In this document: in pieces, positions 51,629 to 59,533 of the stretch
Numbering within the stretch: the stretch's first letter is position 1
Layout of the letters: every line of letters begins with the position of its first letter
Source of the DNA: Oscillospiraceae bacterium
GTDB taxonomy: Bacteria > Bacillota > Clostridia > Oscillospirales > Oscillospiraceae
DNA: 64,000 bases
Assembly: GCA_017540565.1 (NCBI GenBank)
Contig: JAFYAU010000030.1
Coordinates: 1-64,000, forward strand
Reading direction: 5' to 3'
Program-made: the position numbers and the translations under genes
Notes under the pieces: generated by a model
What the model was told of the DNA's origin: nothing
Database searches by the model: none
What the model saw: only the letters and a program-made list of their open reading frames with translations

Positions 51629-52840
51629 TTGCGCGCTGCCGGCATAATCTGCGAATATGATCCGTTCCATCTCGGCCACCGGTATCAGATCGGCCGGGTG
51701 AGACAGCTGCTGGGTCCGGACACCGCCGTGGTCTGCGCCATGAGCGGGAATTTCGTCCAGCGGGGCGGACCGGCCGTGATGAACAAGTTCGCCCGCGCCG
51801 CGGCCGCGGCCGCGGAGGGCGCCGACCTGGTGCTGGAGCTGCCCGCCGCCGTGAGCCTGTCCTCCGCGGAGGGCTTCGCCTCCGGGGCGGTCGCGGTGCT
51901 GGCCGCCGCGGGCGTGTGCACCCATCTGTGCTTCGGGACGGAGACGGAGGATCTGGCCTCGCTGACGAGACTCGCGGAGATCCTGTGCTCCGGGGAGGCG
52001 GACGGGGGCATCCGGACGCTGATGAAGACCGGCGTGTCCTACGCGGAAGCCCGCCAGGAGGCGGTGCGCCGCATCGCGGGAGACAGCGCGGACGTCCTCT
52101 CTTCGCCCAACAACATCCTCGGGGTGGAATACCTGAAGGCCGTCCGCCGTCAGAACGTTCCCCTGGAGCCCGTACCGGTCCTCCGGTCGGGAGGCGGACA
52201 CGGAGGGAACGGCTGGAGCGGAAGCGCCGTGCGCGCCGCCCTGCTGTCGGGAGGAAACTGGAAGGAACTGGTGCCGGAACTTGCCGGCGCCGTGATCAGG
52301 GAGGAACTGGACGCCGGCCGGGCCCCCGTGTCGTGGGCGTCGCTGGAGCAGGCGGCGCTGTACCGCCTGCGGAGCATGTCCAGATACGAGTTCTCCGGGC
52401 TCCCGGACGCCACGGAGGGACTTGGGGACCGGCTCTGGAAGGCGGTCCGCCGGGCGGACACGCTGGAGCAGGTGCTGGAACTGGCCAAGACCCGCCGGTA
52501 CGCCATGTCCCGCCTGCGGCGGATGGTGGCCTGCGCCTGGCTCGGGATCCGGTCCGGAGAGGGACGGGAACCGCTCTACCTCCGGGTGCTGGCCGCGGGG
52601 GAGAGAGGAAGGACCCTCCTGGCGGAGATGAGGACCGCCACGTCGCTGCCCGTGCTGGTGCGGTCGGACGAAGCGAAGAAGCTCCCCGCCGGCGCCCGCG
52701 CCGCGTTCGAGCGCGAAGCGGGCTATACGGATCTGTACGTGCTGGGATATCCGGCGGCGGGACAGAGATCCTGCGGCTCGGACTGGACGGCCAGGCCCGT
52801 GCGCAGCGGGGAAAACGGCCCCCGCGATGAGGAAGGATGA
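51629..52840 (+). CDS. tmcAL: tRNA(Met) cytidine acetate ligase-like nucleotidyltransferase
   Basis: A 403-residue protein. I chose the TTG at 51629: it follows GGAGG by eight bases and gives RAAGIICEYDPFHLGH, matching the family start (xAxGIIxEYNPFHxGH). The nucleotidyltransferase motif is HLGH. It uses acetate and ATP to acetylate the wobble cytidine of elongator tRNA-Met. FVQRGGPA and SPNNILGVEYLKA are further family features. Its stop overlaps the region of the murI start. Confidence 0.9.
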   Translation: MRAAGIICEYDPFHLGHRYQIGRVRQLLGPDTAVVCAMSGNFVQRGGPAVMNKFARAAAAAAEGADLVLELPAAVSLSSAEGFASGAVAVLAAAGVCTHLCFGTETEDLASLTRLAEILCSGEADGGIRTLMKTGVSYAEARQEAVRRIAGDSADVLSSPNNILGVEYLKAVRRQNVPLEPVPVLRSGGGHGGNGWSGSAVRAALLSGGNWKELVPELAGAVIREELDAGRAPVSWASLEQAALYRLRSMSRYEFSGLPDATEGLGDRLWKAVRRADTLEQVLELAKTRRYAMSRLRRMVACAWLGIRSGEGREPLYLRVLAAGERGRTLLAEMRTATSLPVLVRSDEAKKLPAGARAAFEREAGYTDLYVLGYPAAGQRSCGSDWTARPVRSGENGPRDEEG

Positions 52841-52845
52841 ACGAC

Positions 52846-53631
52846 ATGCCCATAGGTTTTTTTGACTCCGGCCTCGGGGGCCTCACCGTACTTGAAAAGG
52901 CGCTGAGGATCATACCGGACGAGGATTACGTCTATTACGCCGACGAGGCGAACATACCCTACGGGGAGAAGACGCCGGAACAGATCGCGCAGTATGCCCG
53001 CGAGGCGGTGGAATGCCTGCGGGACCGGGGCTGCAAGGCCGTGGTGATCGCCTGCAACACCGCCACGAGCGTGGCGGTGGAGGAACTGCGGCAACGGTTT
53101 TCCCTGCCCATCGTCGGCATCGAGCCGGCGGTGAAGCCGGCGGTGGAACAGACCGGGCACCGGAGGATCCTGGTGATGGCGACGCCCGTCACGATCCGTG
53201 AGAGCCGCCTGAAGGGGCTGATCGCCTCCCTGGACGCGGAGGACACGGTGGATCTTCTGGCCATGCCCGAGCTCGTGCGCTTCTGCGAACGGGAGGAGTA
53301 CGATTCCCCGGCGGTGCGGGACTACATCCGCGGCCGCCTGCGGGACAAGGACCCCGCGGCGTATTCCGCCCTGGTGCTGGGCTGCACGCATTTCAACCAT
53401 TTCCGGGCGGTCCTGGGGGATTTCTTCCCGGAGCCGGTACGGATCATCGACGGCAGCATGGGCACGGCGCGGCGCCTGCGGAAGCTGCTGGAGCAGCGGG
53501 GGATCCGCGGCGGCGGCAGCGGCCGCGTGGAGTATCTGGTGACGGGCGGCGAGCCCGCGCCGGAGGCTCTGGCCGCGCGCGCCGGACGTCTTCTCGACCG
53601 CCTGAAGCGGATGGAGAAGGAGGAGTCATGA
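52846..53631 (+). CDS. murI: Glutamate racemase
   Basis: A 261-residue enzyme. The ATG at 52846 lies nine bases after AGGAAGG; another ATG at 52837 abuts the ribosome binding site. Catalytic Cys residues are in VIACNTATS and LGCTHFNH. FFDSGLGGLTVL is the N-terminal signature. It makes D-glutamate for peptidoglycan. Its stop overlaps the start of the DUF2461 gene. Confidence 0.95.
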   Translation: MPIGFFDSGLGGLTVLEKALRIIPDEDYVYYADEANIPYGEKTPEQIAQYAREAVECLRDRGCKAVVIACNTATSVAVEELRQRFSLPIVGIEPAVKPAVEQTGHRRILVMATPVTIRESRLKGLIASLDAEDTVDLLAMPELVRFCEREEYDSPAVRDYIRGRLRDKDPAAYSALVLGCTHFNHFRAVLGDFFPEPVRIIDGSMGTARRLRKLLEQRGIRGGGSGRVEYLVTGGEPAPEALAARAGRLLDRLKRMEKEES

Positions 53632-54350
53632 CCGGGGAACTTGACAGGCTGAGGGCCTACTGCGCCGCTCTGGCGGCCAACAACAACCGGGCGTGGTTCC
53701 ACGAGCATCACGACGAGTACGACAGGGCGAGGGCGGATTTCGCCGAACTGCTGGAGCATCTGCGGTTCGCCGTGTGCCGGGCGGCGCCGGCGCTGGAGGC
53801 GGACGTGATGTACGCCCGCGTGAAGGACTGGACCTACCGCATCCCCCGGGACGCCCGCATCCCCCGGGACCTGCCGCCGTACAATCCCTCGTTCCGCGCC
53901 TACATCTCCGCCGACCGCAGGTCCATGCTCCCCATCGGCTACTTCATCCATATAGATGAGAAGGAGTGCTTCTACGGGACCGGCGTGTGGATGCCGGACA
54001 CCGAAAAGACGAACCGGATCCGCGACTACATCACGGCCCACGCCGCGCAGCTGGAGGAGCTGCTGGACGCGGCGGGCGTGCAGCTGCAGGGGGAAAAGGT
54101 GAAGACCATGCCCCGCGGCTACGACAGGAACTGTCCCGGCGCGGAATGGGTCCGGCACAAGAACTGGATGTTCTTCGAGAATCTTCCGGAAAGAGCGCTG
54201 AAGAGCTTCGCCGCCTGCGCCCGGACCGTGGAGGAGAAGACCGCCCGCTTCGAGCCGGTGCGGCAGTTCCTGCTGACCGCCGCCACGGGGGAGCAGAGCC
54301 GGGGCGAGCAGCTGGAGACCTACTTCAGCGACCGGTGGGGGAGCGAATGA
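53628..54350 (+). CDS. DUF2461 family protein
   Basis: A 240-residue protein matching the TIGR02453/DUF2461 family: NNNRAWFHEHHDEYDRARADF near the N-terminus, then RIPRDARIPRDLPPYNPSFRAYIS and YFIHIDEKECFYGTGVW. The function is unknown. It overlaps both neighbours by four bases (ATGA), so it is translationally coupled in a murI-DUF2461-DUF1294 unit. Confidence 0.88.
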   Translation: MTGELDRLRAYCAALAANNNRAWFHEHHDEYDRARADFAELLEHLRFAVCRAAPALEADVMYARVKDWTYRIPRDARIPRDLPPYNPSFRAYISADRRSMLPIGYFIHIDEKECFYGTGVWMPDTEKTNRIRDYITAHAAQLEELLDAAGVQLQGEKVKTMPRGYDRNCPGAEWVRHKNWMFFENLPERALKSFAACARTVEEKTARFEPVRQFLLTAATGEQSRGEQLETYFSDRWGSE

Positions 54351-54646
54351 TGAAGGACCTGATCGCATCCGTCGGCCTCTGGCCAGTGCTGCTGGTATGC
54401 TGGATCCTGTTCTGGTCCGCCGTCGCCTTCATCTGCTACGGGGCGGACAAGCGGAAGGCCAGGAAGGGGAGGTTCCGCATCTCCGAGGCGGCGCTCCTGA
54501 CCCTTGGCGCCATCGGCGGCGCCGCGGGCGCCCTGCTGGGCATGAGGGCGTTCCGGCACAAGACGAGGCACTGGTATTTCTGGGCGGTGAACGTCCTGGC
54601 CCTCCTGGCCTACGTCGTTCTGATTGTGTGGCTTTGCCTCCGGTAA
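54347..54646 (+). CDS. DUF1294 membrane protein
   Basis: A 99-residue protein with two or three hydrophobic segments. The FICYGADKRKARKGRFRISEAALL, GGAAGALLGMRAFRHKTRHWYF order is diagnostic of DUF1294. Function unknown. It ends the operon; a terminator follows about 95 bp later. Confidence 0.88.
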   Translation: MMKDLIASVGLWPVLLVCWILFWSAVAFICYGADKRKARKGRFRISEAALLTLGAIGGAAGALLGMRAFRHKTRHWYFWAVNVLALLAYVVLIVWLCLR

Positions 54647-54738
54647 TAGGAAACGGCATAGACAATTAAAAAGTCCCTTAAGCAACACTCAGTAAGGAAG
54701 TTCCTTTGAGGCATCAATTACCGGCTCAAAAGGAGATG

Positions 54739-54772
54739 AAACCGGCGTGACCAATTGCGGTCACGCCGGTTT
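54739..54772 (+). terminator. Terminator of the murI-DUF1294 operon
   Basis: AAACCGGCGTGACC (54739-54752) pairs perfectly with 54759-54772 around AATTGC, at the start of the low-GC islet. Confidence 0.75.
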
Positions 54773-54902
54773 ATATATGTTGGATTGTGTGGGGCAAAAA
54801 CCGATGCTCGTTATGACTGCGTACAGGGAAAAACCCGTCTCCTTGCATCTTTCAGTCAACAAGCGTTCAGATCAGCTGCGGTGCAAACCGCAACCCAATT
54901 AG

Positions 54903-55466
54903 TTACTTGATCGAAATGACCTCACGGGAACAAGTAGGGGTGTAGCCCTCGCTATCCTCCCATTCCTCATAAAAATCGGTAAGCGGAGTAAAGTGCTTTA
55001 CTAGATCATACCCACGGCGTATGGTAATCATCTCCGAAAACCATGTGCCTATTTCAAAAGATACTTCGTTGCCACTGGCAAGGTGGAATATGACGCCCTT
55101 TGTTGAGAGCATTTCCTTCTGCTCTCCATTGTGCGCTACCGATTCGCAGTCATTTACCACATCAATGCTGACGATTGTATCCTGCACGGGAGTATCGATC
55201 ATCTGCCCATTTTCCATCATGCTGATGATTTCACCGGGCTGGCAAGGAGCAATTCTCATAACAGCAACATCGTCATCATGGAAAAACCGTTGGACAGCTT
55301 CCAAACCGCTTGTCATTTTGTAGGTATCGTCACCGATACGAAATCCTACGATCCCAAATACATTGGGTGTGAAGACGAACGGGTCACAGGAATAATGCTC
55401 AAAGGATTTGCCTATCATGTTTTTGAGCATTTCCATTGTTGCGTTGTCAAATCTAATATCAACCAT
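54903..55466 (-). CDS. Hypothetical protein, possible immunity partner
   Basis: A 187-residue acidic soluble protein with GGAG before its ATG. It begins two bases after the stop of the toxin-like gene, the spacing expected of a toxin/immunity pair. I see FGIVGFRIGDDTYKMTSGL and DIVN-type strand patterns but no named family. Immunity is inferred from position only. Confidence 0.5.
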   Translation of the reverse strand: MVDIRFDNATMEMLKNMIGKSFEHYSCDPFVFTPNVFGIVGFRIGDDTYKMTSGLEAVQRFFHDDDVAVMRIAPCQPGEIISMMENGQMIDTPVQDTIVSIDVVNDCESVAHNGEQKEMLSTKGVIFHLASGNEVSFEIGTWFSEMITIRRGYDLVKHFTPLTDFYEEWEDSEGYTPTCSREVISIK

Positions 55467-55468
55467 AA

Positions 55469-55846
55469 TTACTCCTCCACGAAATGAATCTTTTGCTTTT
55501 TTATGCCGCCGGTATGAGAACTGCTTGTGATATTGATTTCTACGACCGGGCTGCTATCAGATGTTGATACCCTGCGCCATGTGATGATTGTACCATCGGC
55601 CATTTGGGTGATTCTCCGATCCCCGTTTGCGTAGATTTTTTCTACGCCGCCGTAAGCAATCCTGTCATAGAAATCCTTTGCTGTACCCAACGAATCGGCT
55701 GATGCAATGTTCCTGGTCTCATTACCGGTGCTGGGGCTATTTTCGCCGAAGCGCCCATTGCGATAGGGATATTTTGATGCTGTCGGTATAATATTCTGCC
55801 CAACGCTCCGATAATAGGCAGCGTTTCCCTTGTATGTCGTACCCAT
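55469..55846 (-). CDS. Small toxin-like C-terminal domain protein
   Basis: A 125-residue protein. ATG 55846 is favoured because AAAGGAGG lies ten bases upstream; a GTG at 55855 is too close. The N-terminal part is polar and disordered-looking (GNAAYYRSVGQNI, SPSTGNETRN). A compact C-terminal part reads DFYDRIAYGGVEKIY, GTIITWRRVSTSD then KKQKIHFVEE. That pattern resembles the variable C-terminal toxin domains of polymorphic toxins, here free-standing. The activity is unknown. Confidence 0.5.
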   Translation of the reverse strand: MGTTYKGNAAYYRSVGQNIIPTASKYPYRNGRFGENSPSTGNETRNIASADSLGTAKDFYDRIAYGGVEKIYANGDRRITQMADGTIITWRRVSTSDSSPVVEINITSSSHTGGIKKQKIHFVEE

Positions 55847-55847
55847 A

Positions 55848-56507
55848 TCACACACCCTCCTTTAGGTGGGTGCGCTCAAATTGGCTGGAATAGCGATGGA
55901 ACTCAACTTGACTAGTATACTTCCCGAAAATTTCATCCGGCATGAATCCGTGGACAAGCACGATCTTTGGCTGAATAATATCCAGCATGGCACCAAGGCC
56001 CGTCGTGAACATCCGGCGTTCCTCTCTGGAGGTAATACAGCCGTGAGTGCTGACGGAAACCATGGCCCCATGCGGGACGCCAAGAAAACAGTATTCAAAG
56101 CTGCTTTCGTCGCTCCACCGCACATTTGGGATGACTGGAATGCCGTTCTTTTGGAGATAGAAACCGACAGCCCTGTTCATGTAAGTATTGGCCTGCTGCA
56201 AGCACGGAGACTGGCCGATCATCAAGGTGCAGTCCGGCGTAATGACTCCATCGTACAGCTTCAACAAATCAATATACTGATCTGTAGCAGTCAGCACCCG
56301 CGAGAACTCGCGGTCATGCATGTAGAAGTGGACGTACTGCCGTTTATTGGGACATTTCCGTGCTTTGGAAAACGGGATCATGTCGCGTGGGACTTGCACG
56401 TTGTCAAGATCCATCAGCATCGGGATACCCGGCGCACCGACTATGGTCGCGCCCTCCGTCAGCCGCTCTTGGAAGCCGTCATCAAATATGGTTTTTCTGC
56501 GTCTCAT
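55848..56507 (-). CDS. DUF4417 family protein
   Basis: A 219-residue protein with start at 56507 after GAGGT. Family motifs include FYMHDREFSRVL, DGVITPDCTLMIGQSPCLQQ and PVIPNVRWSDESSFEYCFLG, ending with a STHGCI loop. DUF4417 proteins occur in phages, conjugative elements and beside toxin-like genes; no activity is established. It leads the three-gene unit with the toxin-like gene. Confidence 0.85.
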   Translation of the reverse strand: MRRRKTIFDDGFQERLTEGATIVGAPGIPMLMDLDNVQVPRDMIPFSKARKCPNKRQYVHFYMHDREFSRVLTATDQYIDLLKLYDGVITPDCTLMIGQSPCLQQANTYMNRAVGFYLQKNGIPVIPNVRWSDESSFEYCFLGVPHGAMVSVSTHGCITSREERRMFTTGLGAMLDIIQPKIVLVHGFMPDEIFGKYTSQVEFHRYSSQFERTHLKEGV

Positions 56508-56657
56508 AAAGATACCTCGTATAGTGATTGGAGTAGCACATGGTACAGTTCTCCCATCTGCGCGTAAAACAGGGCAATTTGCGCGATAGTTGTAAGATTT
56601 TACCCTGAGTCCTGCGCTCCAAGGTATCTCATATCGAGTTGTTAAATCATGGATAGA

Positions 56658-56668
56658 GATACCCGGAG
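56658..56668 (+). promoter_or_regulatory. Half-site GATACCCGGAG
   Basis: Related to the half-sites at 56720 and 56764 (nine of eleven bases equal); the flanking ATAGA is also shared with 56764. It lies upstream of DUF4417 and may be an XRE repressor site. Confidence 0.45.
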
Positions 56669-56709
56669 CATGTTGCAAGATTTTTGTCAATACCCAGTTT
56701 ACAAAAATA

Positions 56710-56738
56710 TTGACTTACACTCCGAATATCACTATACT
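56710..56738 (+). promoter_or_regulatory. Sigma-A promoter on the plus strand
   Basis: TTGACT (56710-56715) and TATACT (56733-56738) with a 17-bp spacer. One half-site (56720-56730) sits inside the spacer, the expected place for a repressor. Confidence 0.7.
56720..56730 (-). promoter_or_regulatory. Half-site of an 11-bp inverted repeat
   Basis: CTCCGAATATC here and GATATTCGGAG at 56764-56774 are exact inverted copies 33 bp apart, enclosing the -10 box and start site of the plus-strand promoter. Binding by the islet's XRE protein is inferred. Confidence 0.5.
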
Positions 56739-56744
56739 AATATT

Positions 56745-56821
56745 ACACTTTATTACGAATAGAGATATTCGGAGAATAGGCGCTGTTGTGATTGCTGGTA
56801 ACAGTCACTGCGGCGCTTTTT
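56745..56821 (+). ncRNA. Candidate small RNA ending in an imperfect hairpin and T-run
   Basis: The consensus promoter at 56710 would start near 56745. The transcript would contain CGAATAGAGATATTCG (a short stem) and end at GCGC...GTGA...CTG-GTAA-CAG-TCAC...GCGC followed by TTTTT near 56817-56821. No convincing protein is encoded. It lies just before the 3' end of immA, convergent with it. The transcript is predicted, not known. Confidence 0.4.
56764..56774 (+). promoter_or_regulatory. Half-site GATATTCGGAG
   Basis: Right arm of the inverted repeat with 56720-56730; inside the predicted small-RNA leader. The wider ATAGAGATA-nn-CGGAG is repeated directly at about 56653-56668. Confidence 0.5.
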
Positions 56822-56862
56822 CTTGTTTCAGCACACTCATACGTATCCCTCCCTTCAATAGA

Positions 56863-57411
56863 TCACGCCACTTCGAACAATCGAAGCAGTCGGATTTCAT
56901 ATTCCGTATAGTCCTTGCCGCCAAATGCCAGCCACTTCCGGTAATAATTCATGGCATAGCTGGCAGCTTCGTAGCTGATGTTGAACACATCGGCTATTTC
57001 CTCCGGCATTTCTGGTTGGATTCGATGGATGAGGGGAGGCGGGGCAGCTGCGTACTTGGCAAAGAAACCCGCCTCATTTTCTTCTTCCTCGGACCCACCT
57101 GTATGATCCAGCACGCAATGACCAATCTCGTGAAGGATGGTCATGTTCGTGCGCTCATAGGGAATGCCATCGTCATCATTGAAATAGATATAATCGCCTC
57201 CAGACGAATCCTCCATATAGAATCCATCGGTGCTAATCTTCATGGCAGCTGATTGCTGCTTCTTTGTTAGGGCCGAGTAGGGGATCAGGGTAATCCCCAT
57301 CTTATATGCCAGCTCGAAGCCGCTGATGGGAATACATCGGACGTCATATCGTTCAAAGAGGGCGACGACCTCCCCTTTGATGAACTCGTATTGTTCGTCG
57401 GATAATCTCAT
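56863..57411 (-). CDS. ImmA/IrrE family metallo-endopeptidase
   Basis: A 182-residue protein with the zinc motif HEIGHCVLDH and a downstream Glu-rich segment (EEEENEAGFFAKYAAAPP). In ICEBs1 and related elements ImmA cleaves the partner XRE repressor to induce the element. Here it lies 6 bp after the XRE gene, the typical arrangement. Confidence 0.92.
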   Translation of the reverse strand: MRLSDEQYEFIKGEVVALFERYDVRCIPISGFELAYKMGITLIPYSALTKKQQSAAMKISTDGFYMEDSSGGDYIYFNDDDGIPYERTNMTILHEIGHCVLDHTGGSEEEENEAGFFAKYAAAPPPLIHRIQPEMPEEIADVFNISYEAASYAMNYYRKWLAFGGKDYTEYEIRLLRLFEVA

Positions 57412-57417
57412 GTACTA

Positions 57418-57750
57418 TTAACCCTCCCGGTCACCGATCAGGATACTCAAAATCTCTCTCTTATCGGCGGTGGTCATTTGATCCACGTTGCGGGCAATCA
57501 GTCTTTTGGCATAGCCGATTTCGTCAACGTAACCCTGGGGCACACCCTCCATTAAGTATTCCGATGTTGTACAGAGAGCCATTGCCATCCGGGCGAGGAC
57601 AGCGGAACGAGGGGTACGATCCCCTTTGATATAGTGGGATATGGCCGCTTCCGTGACCTTGGCCTTTTCTGCCAACTCCTTTTGCGTCATGCGGCGGGCT
57701 TTGAGCAATTCTTCCAGTCTTATGCTGAAAGAGTTCCTTTCCGTGCACAT
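57418..57750 (-). CDS. XRE-family helix-turn-helix regulator (ImmR-like)
   Basis: A 110-residue regulator with AGGAGG before its ATG. The HTH is at about 8-62 (RRMTQKELAEKAKVTEAAISHYIKGDRTP), followed by a C-terminal region that may be the ImmA cleavage site. It is driven by a perfect sigma-A promoter just upstream. It is the likely repressor of the 56.7-kb control region. Confidence 0.92.
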   Translation of the reverse strand: MCTERNSFSIRLEELLKARRMTQKELAEKAKVTEAAISHYIKGDRTPRSAVLARMAMALCTTSEYLMEGVPQGYVDEIGYAKRLIARNVDQMTTADKREILSILIGDREG

Positions 57751-57778
57751 AGTCTTCCTCCTTCTAGATTCTTCGGAT

Positions 57779-57807
57779 ATTATAACGATAGATTATTACT
57801 TTGTCAA
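57779..57807 (-). promoter_or_regulatory. Perfect sigma-A promoter of XRE-immA
   Basis: On the minus strand TTGACA (57802-57807) and TATAAT (57779-57784) are separated by 17 bp; both hexamers are exact consensus. Confidence 0.88.
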
Positions 57808-57886
57808 GTGCATCGCGAAATGCGCTGTTTATGCCATATTTTAAAGCACAAGATATAGATTTTGCATCTAGTAATTATTATTAATG

Positions 57887-57901
57887 TCGTGCTCAGCACG
57901 A
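57887..57901. repeat. 15-bp palindrome at islet edge
   Basis: TCGTGCT-C-AGCACGA lies between the XRE promoter and the terminator at 57927. It could be a protein site or a small recombination site. Confidence 0.4.
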
Positions 57902-57926
57902 ACACGGATCGATTCTTAAACAAGCA

Positions 57927-57959
57927 GAAGGAGGCACTTCCTTACGAAGTGCCTCCTTC
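57927..57959. terminator. Hairpin between islet and rubredoxin gene
   Basis: GAAGGAGGCACTTC (57927-57940) pairs perfectly with 57946-57959 around CTTAC. It probably ends the rubredoxin transcript; the T-run on the minus strand is weak. Confidence 0.65.
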
Positions 57960-57973
57960 GGGAGGGTTATTTG

Positions 57974-58123
57974 TCACGCGGGAGTGAAATCCGCCTTGGA
58001 CAGGCCGCAGACGGGGCATACCCAGGTGTCCGGGATGTCCTCGAAGGCGGTGCCGGGGGCGATGCCGCCGTCGGGGTCGCCGACGGCGGGATCATACACG
58101 TATCCGCAGGGGCATTCGTACAT
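57974..58123 (-). CDS. Rubredoxin with variant CxCG knuckle
   Basis: A 49-residue iron protein with start at 58123 after AAGGAG. The second knuckle is normal (CPVCG). The first reads [12 protein letters not shown], that is Cys-x-Cys-Gly, with one residue between the Cys instead of two. The remaining sequence ([21 protein letters not shown]) is typical. It transfers electrons, probably to the rubrerythrin-type peroxide system. The codons are clear (TGC CCC TGC), so a frameshift is not needed to explain it. Confidence 0.9.
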   Translation of the reverse strand: MYECPCGYVYDPAVGDPDGGIAPGTAFEDIPDTWVCPVCGLSKADFTPA

Positions 58124-58227
58124 GACGATTCTCCTTTCTTCCATGCATTCGGGCCGGCGCGGGGCCGGCATGTCTTCCGCTGCCAGTATACGTGACGCGG
58201 AGGGGAAATGCAAGGGGGACGGAGAGG

Positions 58228-59490
58228 TCATTCCGCGGGCAGCGGCTTTCCTAGGAAGAGCGTTCCCTCCACGCGGTCCACGCTGAACTCCGTGGGGGCG
58301 GAGACGTACCCGGAGAGGACCGTGCTCTCTTCGTCGTCCTTGTCATCGAAGCGCACGTAGCTGCCGGAGAGGTTGGATCCCTGGATCAGGTTGCGCAGCT
58401 CCGAGGTGTACGAGTCGCTCTCGCTGCTGACCCAGATGCCGCTGGGCTCGTCATCCGTGTCCTTGACGGTGTACTCGCCGGTCGCCGTGTCGTACGTGAC
58501 ATATTTGGCGATGTAGTTCCCGACGGTGTACTCGATGGGGAGGGAGGCGGAGATGAACCGGTCCGCGTATTCCTCCTTCAGGGTGACCGTCCGGGTGCAG
58601 TACAGATCCGAGACCTCGCCGAAGGAGTTGGTCTGGGCGGTGATCTTTTCCGAGATATCGAAGAAGGAGGCGAAGTTGTCCGGCGTGACGGCGACTGCCT
58701 CTCCCTGATAGTAGGTGAAATAGCGGTCCTGGCCCAGGCTCACCTGGACGCTGAGGAACACGCTGCCGGTCTCGCTGCTCCGCTTCTGGAAGTACAGGCC
58801 GCCCGCGTGCTCACCGGCCTCGTCGTACAGCACGACGTCCCAGGTGTCGGGGATGCCGCCCTCGTACGTGTCTCTCATGTAGTCCTGGTAGACGTAGGTA
58901 TAGGACGTCCCGTCCACGGTGACCGAACCGCCCTCGGAGACGGTGAGGGAGGCCGGCCATTCCTTCGCCTCGGGCTCCGTACTGACCAGGACCCACTTGC
59001 CCAGGACGGCGGCATCCAGCACCTCGAACCCGCCGTTGAGGTCCAGCGCTTCGACGACGTCACGGCGCATGAAGTCCTTCCCGGTGGACCGGCGGGAGAA
59101 GCGGCTGCCCTCCTCGGCGGGGATCAGGCCGGCGAGGTTCAGGGCATAGACGCCGTCGGGGTCACGGCCGACGCGGAAATAGTAGACGAAGGAGCCGTCC
59201 TGCTCCTCCAGACGGAAAAAGCCCCGGTCCGCGGTGTCAGCGGTCCAGTGCAGCGTACGTCCGTTCACGTCGCAGGTGAAGTCCTCGTTCAGGACCAGCA
59301 CGTCCTCCGTGTTGCCGGAGGAGACCCACTCCCCGAGACATTCGCGGGCGGCGGCAGAAAGGGCGGGAACAACGTCCTGTTCCTCCTCCTCATCGGGGAT
59401 CTCCGGGGGCGCGGTGCGTCCGCCGCAGGCGGACAGGAGCAGGCACAGCGCCAGGCACAGGGCCGCGGCGCATATCCGGTGTTTTCTCAT
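58228..59490 (-). CDS. Putative lipoprotein of unknown function
   Basis: A 420-residue protein with lipoprotein signal (lipobox LLSAC at about 18-22). An acidic linker (PDEEEEQDV) and a large beta-rich extracytoplasmic region follow. An internal duplication is suggested by two similar stretches: [20 protein letters not shown] near the start and [20 protein letters not shown] near residue 160. No family recognised. It lies 43 bp after the CobW-type gene and may be co-transcribed. Confidence 0.65.
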   Translation of the reverse strand: MRKHRICAAALCLALCLLLSACGGRTAPPEIPDEEEEQDVVPALSAAARECLGEWVSSGNTEDVLVLNEDFTCDVNGRTLHWTADTADRGFFRLEEQDGSFVYYFRVGRDPDGVYALNLAGLIPAEEGSRFSRRSTGKDFMRRDVVEALDLNGGFEVLDAAVLGKWVLVSTEPEAKEWPASLTVSEGGSVTVDGTSYTYVYQDYMRDTYEGGIPDTWDVVLYDEAGEHAGGLYFQKRSSETGSVFLSVQVSLGQDRYFTYYQGEAVAVTPDNFASFFDISEKITAQTNSFGEVSDLYCTRTVTLKEEYADRFISASLPIEYTVGNYIAKYVTYDTATGEYTVKDTDDEPSGIWVSSESDSYTSELRNLIQGSNLSGSYVRFDDKDDEESTVLSGYVSAPTEFSVDRVEGTLFLGKPLPAE

Positions 59491-59533
59491 GGCAGGGATC
59501 CTCCTTGCTGTCGGATAGATATGTTCTCCCCGG

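Larger units (their letters stand above)
56508..56862. other. Intergenic control region of the islet
   Basis: A 355-bp gap between DUF4417 and immA. It holds three related 11-bp half-sites (56658, 56720, 56764), a plus-strand consensus promoter, a possible small RNA and a hairpin with T-run (to about 56821). An AT-rich stretch (about 56680-56760) probably also contains a minus-strand promoter for DUF4417, with TTGACA at 56685-56690 but no convincing -10 box. Confidence 0.5.
54660..57960. mobile_element. Lower-GC islet with XRE/ImmA and toxin-like genes (no integrase seen)
   Basis: From about 54.66 to 57.96 kb the base composition falls well below the flanks. The genes inside (XRE, ImmA, DUF4417, a toxin-like protein and a partner) are typical of mobile elements. 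No integrase, transposase or clear attachment site is visible. The ends may hold related short sequences: ACTTCCTTAC with a following AGTG occurs near 54.69 kb (minus) and at 57.94 kb (plus). I infer an old or partial insertion. Confidence 0.5.
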
